Source: Roseburia sp. (GTDB lineage Bacteria; Bacillota; Clostridia; Lachnospirales; Lachnospiraceae). Taken from it: DNA of 8,105 nt. Position 1 is the first letter of the stretch. Every line of letters starts with the position of its first letter. The translations under genes and the position numbers were made by a program. The notes beneath the pieces were generated by a model that saw only the letters and a list, made by a program, of their open reading frames with translations, was not told the origin of the DNA and ran no database searches. Where the stretch lies: positions 1 to 8,105 of the forward strand of contig JAUUNJ010000106.1 of NCBI GenBank assembly GCA_030844625.1, read 5' to 3'. Of this stretch, positions 1 through 5,671 are shown piece after piece.

Positions 1-1
1 T

Positions 2-3000
2 CATTATACCTCTACCAATCCAAAATATGGCAGTGATTTTCATATGTATTTAAGTATGTCCAATTTGATTGATAACGAAGAATTAAACGGAGATTTTGTT
101 GAATCTGTTGTAAGGCCTTATGGAGCAACTGCCGGAAACAGACATGGATATACATCCACAGAAACAGTATTTTGGAATACGAAAGGAAATTATTACAAAT
201 CAGGATCAAGTTATATTATTGATTCCAGACAGTTTGGAAACGGATATATTATCGGTACGCAGGGAGCTGCAACAGCAGTAAAGACAACACCGCTTACAAT
301 GAGTTCAACATATGGAACAGTAAATACTAATCCGGAGGATTATAAAGAGGGAATTGGAAAGGGTGCAACCTTGTATCCACAATCACTTTATTATGATCAG
401 CTGGAAAAAAGATTATCAAATAATTATGGAAATAAAGATGAAGCAAAAGAGATTCCCGGAACATTTAATGCTACCGAGTATTCAAGCGCAACATCAGGAA
501 TTACAAACAACACAGGGACCACGAATTACGTGGGAAACTTAGTGTCAGGTTCAACATTGGAGTATCAGGTAAATGCCAAAGAGGCAGGAACTTATACAAT
601 AGATTTTGAATTAGCAGCAGGAGATATTAAGTATAATGCGGATAATATTATTATAAAATTAGATGGAAATACAGTTTCCGCAATCCCGATTACAGGAAGC
701 AGTGATTGGATGACATTTATACAACATACTACGCAAATAGACATAGCAAATAAAGGTAAGCACACAATTGCTGTAGTATCTGATGGAGGAGCTGTGAACG
801 TTGGAAATATTAAATTTACAAAAAAAGCAGTTGAAACGGTAAGTGGAACGGCATTTTCTCAGCATGATTTTCTAAAGTGTAACGGAACATCTATCCGAAA
901 CAATTACGGAAAAGGTAATAACGTATATCTGAGAGGAACAAATGCAGGTGGATGGCTGGTTCAGGAAAGTTGGATGAATGCAACAAATATGCATGATCAG
1001 AAAACACTTATGTCAAATCTTGAAAGCCGGTTTGGAACAGATAAAATGTATGAACTTTTAGATGTATATGAGTCAAATTATTGGACAACATCAGATTTTG
1101 ATAATTGTAAAAACATGGGAATGAGCGTTATCAGAGTACCGTTTACCTATATGAATCTTTACAGATATGATTCATCTAAAAAGGACTGGGTGTTGAGAGA
1201 TGACGCATTTAAAAAATTGGACTGGTTTGTAAATGAGTGCAGCAGCAGAGGAATTTATGTGATTCTTGATCTTCATGGAGCCTTTGGTTCCCAAAACGGA
1301 CAGGATCATTCAGGAGAAGTGATAGACAATGTATCAGATGTTACTTTCTTCTCCAATGAGTATAATAAAAATAAAACCTTGGAATTGTGGAGAACAGTGG
1401 CATCACATTATGTAGGAAATCCGGCAGTAGCAGGATATGACACGCTGAATGAACCAGGGGAAAAAGCAGGAACAACCAATGCAAAACATTGGGCATTTTA
1501 CGATCAGATGTATGATACTATCCGTGCAGTGGATTCGGATCATATTATTATCATGGAGTCCTGCTGGGGAACAGGAAATCTTCCAAATCCGAAAACATAT
1601 GGATGGGAGAATGTAATGTATGAGTATCATCATTATACATGGGATTATATTAGTGACTTAAACGGTCAGAAAGATTCCTGCGATAATCTCATTAAAAGTG
1701 TGAGCAGTGCAAATTATGACGTGCCAACATATATTGGAGAATTTACATGCTTTGGATTGGAAGAGGCATGGAATTATGTTATGGACAAATTTAATGACCA
1801 GGGTTGGCATTATACTTCATGGTCTTATAAGACCAAAAATTCAGGTTCATGGGGAATTTACAATGAAAAATCTACCGAAAAAGTAAATCCTACAAGTGAT
1901 TCTGAGAGCAGCATACGCAGCAAATGGGGCGCAGATTCTGTTGGAACAGGATCACAGAGCAGTAACGGAATGGTATACAAAGCAATGAAAGCGCAGCTTC
2001 CGGGAACAGTAGTATTTGCTGACAAGGCACTGACAGACAGTGATTATTTTACAATCAAAGCTGGAATTAATAACAAATATGTATGTGCAGATAACAATGG
2101 AGAGGCTTCGCTGGTTGCTAACAGAACAAGTGGCGGAGGATGGGAGCAGTTCCGGGTAATATACAATGCAGATGGAACAATTTCTTTCCAGTCGAGAGCT
2201 AATAATAAGTATCTCTGTGCAGTGTTTGATGATGCGGATCAGGAAAACCCGATTGTTGCAAGAAGCAATCAGATTAGTACATGGGAGAAATTCTATCAGG
2301 AAAAACAGAGTAATGGCACATATGCGCTTAGAACTTATGTGAATAATTATTACGTACAGGCAGATATTGATGATACAAATTCCGGAATTCTCCATGCAAT
2401 AGGAGCATCCGTGGGAACATGGGAAGTATTTACTTTCGAGGCAGTATCTGACAGTTCAGCTCTTCCGGGAAATAAAACAGAGCAGGAAACTACGCAAGAA
2501 CCAACAGAACCGGAGACAACCCAGCCAATAGTTTCTACGGAAAATCCAATTGAAGTGTTCGGTCTTGTTGTAAGCAACAAGGGGGATAATACGATTTCTG
2601 TCACATGGGGTCAGAATGAAGCACAGATGGCATTGAATCAAAAATATAATGTATATGTAGATGGAGTGAAGAAGCTTTCCAATGTACAGTGTGGAGAATA
2701 CCTTATAAGTGATGTTGCGTCAGGCAGCAGAACAATAAAGGTTACAGCAACATTGGGAAATAAGGAGACGGCAGGAACGCAGGTGGTTGTTTCCGTACAA
2801 GGTAATGAGAACACCACAAAACCGGAAGTTACAGTGCATCCGGTAGAGCCGGGAGTAAATATTGCAGAGAAAGCTTCTGTAAGTGCTTCGGGATTTGAGA
2901 GCGAAGTGTTTGCCCCGGAAAAAGCGGTAGATGGCGACAATGGAACAAGATGGTCCTCTGATTTTGCGGATGATGCATGGATTACAGTAGATCTGGGCAA

Positions 3001-3241
3001 AGTTTATTCTGTTAATAAAGTTGTGCTTAACTGGGAAGGTGCCTATGGTAAGGCATACAAAATTCAGACATCAACGGACGGAAATAACTGGACTACAGTG
3101 AAGGATGTAACCGATGGGAATGGTGGAATTGAGACTTTAACATTTACAGCAATAAATGCAAGATATGTTCGACTTCAAGGAATACAGAGAGCGTTGCCAT
3201 ATGGATATTCCCTCTGGGAAATGGAAGTTTATACAAATTAA
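2..3241 (+). CDS. Secreted multi-domain beta-glucan hydrolase (beta-helix end, CBM6-like, GH5, fascin-like, FN3-like, CBM32-like); 5' end missing
   Basis: The frame is open to the left edge, so the true start and any signal peptide lie outside; 1079 residues are visible. The first ~145 resemble the end of a right-handed parallel beta-helix, closing with the PQSLYYDQLEKRL type of tail seen in such enzymes. A CBM6-like module follows (nt ~449-826), then a GH5 TIM barrel (~863-1890). Its expected catalytic-site residues are present: Arg in VIRVPF (1133), His in DLHGA (1274), the acid/base Glu in LNEP (1451-1453), HHY (1628), the nucleophile Glu in YIGEF (1739-1741) and Trp in TSWSY (1820). The RGTNAGGWLV opening resembles exo-beta-1,3-glucanases, so beta-1,3-glucan is the likeliest substrate (inference). 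Next come a three-lobed fascin-like beta-trefoil (~2027-2443), a Thr/Glu/Pro linker (~2453-2545), an FN3-like module (~2548-2801) and a discoidin/CBM32-like domain (~2855-3238). No LPXTG, SLH or dockerin is seen, so it is probably released or held by its binding modules. GH5 assignment is firm; subfamily and substrate are not. Confidence 0.85.
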   Translation, partial: HYTSTNPKYGSDFHMYLSMSNLIDNEELNGDFVESVVRPYGATAGNRHGYTSTETVFWNTKGNYYKSGSSYIIDSRQFGNGYIIGTQGAATAVKTTPLTMSSTYGTVNTNPEDYKEGIGKGATLYPQSLYYDQLEKRLSNNYGNKDEAKEIPGTFNATEYSSATSGITNNTGTTNYVGNLVSGSTLEYQVNAKEAGTYTIDFELAAGDIKYNADNIIIKLDGNTVSAIPITGSSDWMTFIQHTTQIDIANKGKHTIAVVSDGGAVNVGNIKFTKKAVETVSGTAFSQHDFLKCNGTSIRNNYGKGNNVYLRGTNAGGWLVQESWMNATNMHDQKTLMSNLESRFGTDKMYELLDVYESNYWTTSDFDNCKNMGMSVIRVPFTYMNLYRYDSSKKDWVLRDDAFKKLDWFVNECSSRGIYVILDLHGAFGSQNGQDHSGEVIDNVSDVTFFSNEYNKNKTLELWRTVASHYVGNPAVAGYDTLNEPGEKAGTTNAKHWAFYDQMYDTIRAVDSDHIIIMESCWGTGNLPNPKTYGWENVMYEYHHYTWDYISDLNGQKDSCDNLIKSVSSANYDVPTYIGEFTCFGLEEAWNYVMDKFNDQGWHYTSWSYKTKNSGSWGIYNEKSTEKVNPTSDSESSIRSKWGADSVGTGSQSSNGMVYKAMKAQLPGTVVFADKALTDSDYFTIKAGINNKYVCADNNGEASLVANRTSGGGWEQFRVIYNADGTISFQSRANNKYLCAVFDDADQENPIVARSNQISTWEKFYQEKQSNGTYALRTYVNNYYVQADIDDTNSGILHAIGASVGTWEVFTFEAVSDSSALPGNKTEQETTQEPTEPETTQPIVSTENPIEVFGLVVSNKGDNTISVTWGQNEAQMALNQKYNVYVDGVKKLSNVQCGEYLISDVASGSRTIKVTATLGNKETAGTQVVVSVQGNENTTKPEVTVHPVEPGVNIAEKASVSASGFESEVFAPEKAVDGDNGTRWSSDFADDAWITVDLGKVYSVNKVVLNWEGAYGKAYKIQTSTDGNNWTTVKDVTDGNGGIETLTFTAINARYVRLQGIQRALPYGYSLWEMEVYTN

Positions 3242-3259
3242 AAGAGCAGATTGTATAAA

Positions 3260-3303
3260 GGCGGTTGTTTATTACGGAAAAATAGGCAGCCGCCTGATTT
3301 TTT
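3260..3303 (+). terminator. Intrinsic terminator of the glycosidase gene
   Basis: The left arm 3260-3273 and right arm 3281-3294 pair over 14 positions, with three G-U wobbles and a GC-rich base (GGCGG/CCGCC). The loop is 7 nt (3274-3280). A T-run at 3298-3303 follows. The hairpin starts 18 nt after the stop codon and separates the glycosidase from the DegV unit. Confidence 0.88.
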
Positions 3304-3332
3304 AATAAAAGAACAGCAAGTTAGTTGTTTTA

Positions 3333-3361
3333 TTGTAAATTGATTTTTTTAATGTTATAAT
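3333..3361 (+). promoter_or_regulatory. Sigma-A type promoter with extended -10 for the DegV unit
   Basis: A -35-like TTGTAA (3333-3338, 4 of 6 matches to consensus) is followed by an exact 17-bp spacer and a perfect TATAAT (3356-3361). TG at 3353-3354 makes it an extended -10 (TGnTATAAT). Transcription should begin near 3368, giving a leader of about 78 nt before the chosen start of the first DegV gene. It lies downstream of the glycosidase terminator, so the unit has its own expression signal. The 29 bp between terminator and promoter (3304-3332) show nothing else. Confidence 0.72.
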
Positions 3362-3391
3362 TTTTATAGTTATGGACTAGACAATTTTTTA

Positions 3392-3423
3392 AACATAGTT
3401 TTGGGGGCTGTTTGCCCTATGTT
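3392..3423 (+). promoter_or_regulatory. Leader hairpin upstream of the first DegV gene
   Basis: AACATAG (3392-3398) and CTATGTT (3417-3423) are perfect inverted arms. Inside them GGGC (3405-3408) and GCCC (3414-3417) can form a second short helix with a 5-nt TGTTT loop. The outer and inner helices share C3417, so six outer pairs plus four inner pairs with a one-sided bulge is the best fold. No T-run follows, so it is not a simple terminator. It ends 9 nt before the ribosome binding site at 3433 and could affect initiation or mRNA stability. The function is unknown. Confidence 0.4.
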
Positions 3424-3432
3424 ATGGAATGA

Positions 3433-3437
3433 AAGGA
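3433..3437 (+). promoter_or_regulatory. Ribosome binding site that sets the first DegV start
   Basis: AAGGA sits 8 nt before ATG 3446. The in-frame alternatives TTG 3401 and ATG 3419 have no comparable site at a proper distance; only a run of G at 3403-3407 precedes ATG 3419. Confidence 0.65.
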
Positions 3438-3445
3438 ATCGTGAT

Positions 3446-4333
3446 ATGGGAGAATATGTACTTAGTTGTTGTTCTACAGCGGATTTAACAGAAGAACATT
3501 TTAAAGAGAGAAATATAAATTATATATGTTTTCATTTTGAATTGGATGGAAAGCCATATATGGATGATTTAGGAAAATCAATTTCCTTTGACAAGTTTTA
3601 TCAGGCAATGGTAGATGGCGCGGAGACCAAGACATCCCAGATTAATGCAGATGAATTTGAGGAATATTTTGAATCTTTCTTAAAGGAAGGAAAGGATATT
3701 CTCCATTTATGTTTATCTTCTGGAATTTCTGGTGTTATAAATTCGGCAATGATTGCAAAAACTAATTTAGAAGAAAAATATCCGGACAGAAAAATTTATA
3801 TTGTGGATTCTCTTGGAGCATCTTCAGGATATGGATTGATTATGGATAAACTGGCAGATTTGAGAGATCAGGGAAAGTCCGTTGCCGAATTGTACGAATG
3901 GGCAGAACAGAATAAGTTAAATCTCAATCACTGGTTCTTCTCCACAGATTTGACTTTTTATATTAAAGGAGGAAGAGTATCAAAAACTGCGGGGATTGTT
4001 GGAGGAATCCTTGGAATTTGTCCGTTATTAAATGTGGATTATGAGGGAAAGCTGATTCCAAGGTTTAAAATAAAAGGAAAACGTAAGGTGATTCGCGCCA
4101 TTGTAGACAAGATGGAGGCTTATGCAGAGAGTGGCCTGGAATATGCTGATAAATGCTATATTTCCCAATCTGCATGTTATGCAGATGCAAAGGCGGTAGC
4201 CGAATTAATCGAACAGAGATTCCCGAATTTGAAAGGGAATGTGGAAATTAACAATATTGGAACAACAATTGGAAGCCATACAGGACCGGGAACAGTGGCA
4301 TTGTTTTTCTGGGGGAAGAAAAGAGTTGACTAA
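3446..4333 (+). CDS. DegV family (FakB-type) fatty-acid-binding protein 1
   Basis: This 295-residue protein has the length and motif order of the DegV/FakB family, which binds a long-chain fatty acid for phosphorylation by the kinase FakA and entry into phospholipid synthesis. Visible family motifs are TSQ (63-65), SSGISG (91-96), the DS of the second sheet (121-122), KGGRVS (174-179) with a glycine-rich helix after it, and the SHTGPG loop (277-282). The first and last groups normally hold the acyl carboxylate. ATG 3446 was chosen because of its ribosome binding site and because DegV proteins begin only a few residues before strand one; in-frame TTG 3401 or ATG 3419 would add 15 or 9 residues. 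It is odd in having SCCSTAD where most family members have an aspartate (DSTAD-like). It is the first gene of a three-gene unit, 84 nt before the next. Which fatty acid it carries cannot be told. Confidence 0.88.
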   Translation: MGEYVLSCCSTADLTEEHFKERNINYICFHFELDGKPYMDDLGKSISFDKFYQAMVDGAETKTSQINADEFEEYFESFLKEGKDILHLCLSSGISGVINSAMIAKTNLEEKYPDRKIYIVDSLGASSGYGLIMDKLADLRDQGKSVAELYEWAEQNKLNLNHWFFSTDLTFYIKGGRVSKTAGIVGGILGICPLLNVDYEGKLIPRFKIKGKRKVIRAIVDKMEAYAESGLEYADKCYISQSACYADAKAVAELIEQRFPNLKGNVEINNIGTTIGSHTGPGTVALFFWGKKRVD

Positions 4334-4366
4334 TATAATATTTAATTGTTTAATAAATAAGGAAAA

Positions 4367-4397
4367 TAATTGCAATGTAAATCATGATATGCAATTA
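4367..4397 (+). promoter_or_regulatory. Inverted repeat just upstream of the second DegV gene
   Basis: TAATTGCA (4367-4374) and TGCAATTA (4390-4397) are perfect 8-bp arms separated by 15 nt, with arm centres 23 bp apart. They end directly before the ribosome binding region (AGGAAAGGA, 4399-4407). They could be an operator bound on one DNA face or an AU-rich mRNA hairpin beside the start. There is no T-run after it, so it is not a terminator. No convincing promoter was found in the 84-bp gap, so the second DegV gene is probably read from the upstream promoter. Confidence 0.35.
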
Positions 4398-4417
4398 CAG
4401 GAAAGGATGTACTGAAT

Positions 4418-5293
4418 ATGAAAACAGCAGTGATGACTGACAGTAATAGTGGAATCACACCCGAGGAGGCAAATAAACTGGGAGTTTATTCTCTGTCAAT
4501 GCCTGTCATAATAGACGGAAAAGTTTATTTTGAAGGAAAAGACATTACACAGGAACAGTTTTATGGAGATATGATAGCGGGTAAAGATGTCACATCCTCC
4601 CAGCCGTCACCGGGGGATGTAATTGATATGTGGAACGAAATTCTGGAAAGTGGATATGATCAGATTGTATATATTCCTATGTCCAGTGGACTGAGTGCCT
4701 CATGTCATGCGGCAACTCAACTGGCACAGGATTATGATGGAAAGGTTCAGGTTGTGGATGATCATCGAATATCAGTAACCATGCGTCAGTCAGTTATGGA
4801 AGCCAAGTGGATGGCAGCTCAGGGAACTACAGCGGAAGAAATCAAGAAAAAATTAGAAGAAGATGCATATAATTCAAGTATTTATATTGCAGTGGATACA
4901 TTGGAATATTTGAAAAAGGGAGGCAGAGTTACAGCAGCCGGAGCCGCAATCGGGGCAGTGTTGAACATTAAACCGGTATTGACAATTCAGGGAGAAAAAC
5001 TGGATGCATTTGCCAAGGTTCGTGGAATGAAAAAAGCGGAAATTAAAATGCTGGATTCCATAGAGGATGATTTGAACAACAGATTTGGCGACGTAGACAG
5101 AGACAGAATCAGAATTGGTGCCGCCGGTACTTTCTTAAAGGAAGAAGATGCAAAACAGTGGCATGAAATGGTAAAAGAAAGGTTTGCTGGAATTAAAGAT
5201 GTTTATTATGATCCGTTGTCATTCAGTGTGGGATGTCATGTAGGTCCTGATGCAATTGGAATCGGTATTAGTGTTATTTCGAGAGACGAATAA
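4418..5293 (+). CDS. DegV family (FakB-type) fatty-acid-binding protein 2
   Basis: This 291-residue protein is a second DegV/FakB homologue, expected to be cytosolic and to bind a fatty acid for transfer to a FakA kinase. It opens with the standard strand-one motif TDSNSGI (7-13), followed by TSSQPSPGD (59-67), SSGLSASC (89-96), DDHRIS (114-119, where many members have DS), YLKKGGRV (164-171), Arg202 in the second domain and the GCHVGPDA loop (272-279) with the acyl-head His. ATG 4418 follows AAGGA (4403-4407) at 10 nt and places strand one at residue 3, as usual. It differs strongly from the gene before it across the whole length, so the two are old paralogues of different subgroups and not a recent duplication. 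They may bind different acyl chains (inference). The cysteine-rich gene begins 38 nt after its stop. Confidence 0.9.
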   Translation: MKTAVMTDSNSGITPEEANKLGVYSLSMPVIIDGKVYFEGKDITQEQFYGDMIAGKDVTSSQPSPGDVIDMWNEILESGYDQIVYIPMSSGLSASCHAATQLAQDYDGKVQVVDDHRISVTMRQSVMEAKWMAAQGTTAEEIKKKLEEDAYNSSIYIAVDTLEYLKKGGRVTAAGAAIGAVLNIKPVLTIQGEKLDAFAKVRGMKKAEIKMLDSIEDDLNNRFGDVDRDRIRIGAAGTFLKEEDAKQWHEMVKERFAGIKDVYYDPLSFSVGCHVGPDAIGIGISVISRDE

Positions 5294-5321
5294 GAAAAAT
5301 GTTAAAGATTAATGGTTGATT

Positions 5322-5326
5322 GGAGA
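5322..5326 (+). promoter_or_regulatory. Ribosome binding site of the cysteine-rich gene
   Basis: GGAGA lies 5 nt before ATG 5332. It overlaps the in-frame TTG at 5320-5322, which therefore cannot be the start served by this site; ATG 5332 is preferred. Confidence 0.6.
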
Positions 5327-5331
5327 AAATA

Positions 5332-5571
5332 ATGAAGCATTATAGTTTTTTCCAGAATAAAGAATGTGAATTTTTTCCTTGTCATAAAGGTGTAAAAGAG
5401 GAGAACTTTAACTGTCTTTTCTGCTACTGTCCGCTATATCTTAAGGGAAAAACCTGTGGCGGTAATTTTACTTATATGGAAAATGGGATAAAAGACTGTA
5501 GTAATTGCATATTTCCCCATGAAAAAAAGAATTATGCCAAGATGCTGACCAGAATAATGGAAATCAAATAA
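5332..5571 (+). CDS. Cysteine-rich small domain protein, probable metal binding
   Basis: This 79-residue protein carries eight cysteines (12, 17, 28, 31, 33, 42, 56, 59) and two histidines well placed as ligands (18, 63). The spacing FFPCHKG, NCLFCYCPLY, CGGNF and KDCSNCIFPH matches what I recall of the cysteine-rich small domain family (Pfam PF04071), described as probably metal binding; its function is not established. The domain fills nearly the whole protein, with a short basic helix-like tail (NYAKMLTRIMEIK). ATG 5332 is chosen over TTG 5320 because of the GGAGA site between them and because family members start just before the SFFQN element. It sits 38 nt after the second DegV gene with no terminator between, and the shared terminator follows 4 nt after the stop, so it is the last gene of the unit. 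The link to DegV is by context only. Confidence 0.85.
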   Translation: MKHYSFFQNKECEFFPCHKGVKEENFNCLFCYCPLYLKGKTCGGNFTYMENGIKDCSNCIFPHEKKNYAKMLTRIMEIK

Positions 5572-5574
5572 CTA

Positions 5575-5606
5575 AAAAATCCGGAAGCCCGAGGCTCCGG
5601 ATTTTT
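5575..5606 (+). terminator. Bidirectional intrinsic terminator between convergent units
   Basis: The left arm 5575-5589 and right arm 5593-5606 pair over 14 bp (AAAAATCCGG.../...CCGGATTTTT) with one bulged A and a CGA loop. On the plus strand it ends in TTTTT right after the cysteine-rich gene. On the minus strand the A-run at 5574-5579 becomes a T-run, so it can also end the unit whose stop is at 5672. The rest of the gap (5607-5671) holds only a weak inverted repeat, AAACAGA 5624-5630 and TCTGTTT 5648-5654. Confidence 0.9.
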
Positions 5607-5671
5607 GTGATTTTGCCAGATATAAACAGAGTGGCTGAGGAGGCGAATCTGTTTGTTATATGCTGACCCTT

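Noticed and set aside
659..3000. Several minus-strand open frames of 61-147 codons opposite the glycosidase gene.
   Set aside because: They lie wholly within a gene with clear domain homology, lack ribosome binding sites or recognisable motifs, and their compositions look like reverse reading of coding sequence.
3401..3445. An N-terminal extension of the first DegV protein starting at TTG 3401 or ATG 3419.
   Set aside because: DegV proteins begin only a few residues before strand one, the extension has no family similarity, and the only good ribosome binding site serves ATG 3446.
4334..4339. A perfect TATAAT directly after the first DegV stop, as a possible promoter of the second DegV gene.
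   Set aside because: No acceptable -35 lies 16-18 bp upstream (the region reads GGGGGA) and there is no TG extension; in AT-rich DNA this match is expected by chance.
5624..5654. Inverted repeat AAACAGA/TCTGTTT in the gap between the convergent units, considered as a second terminator.
   Set aside because: The stem is only 7 bp and AT-rich with a 17-nt loop, and no T-run follows on the minus strand; the nearby 14-bp hairpin at 5575-5606 explains termination.
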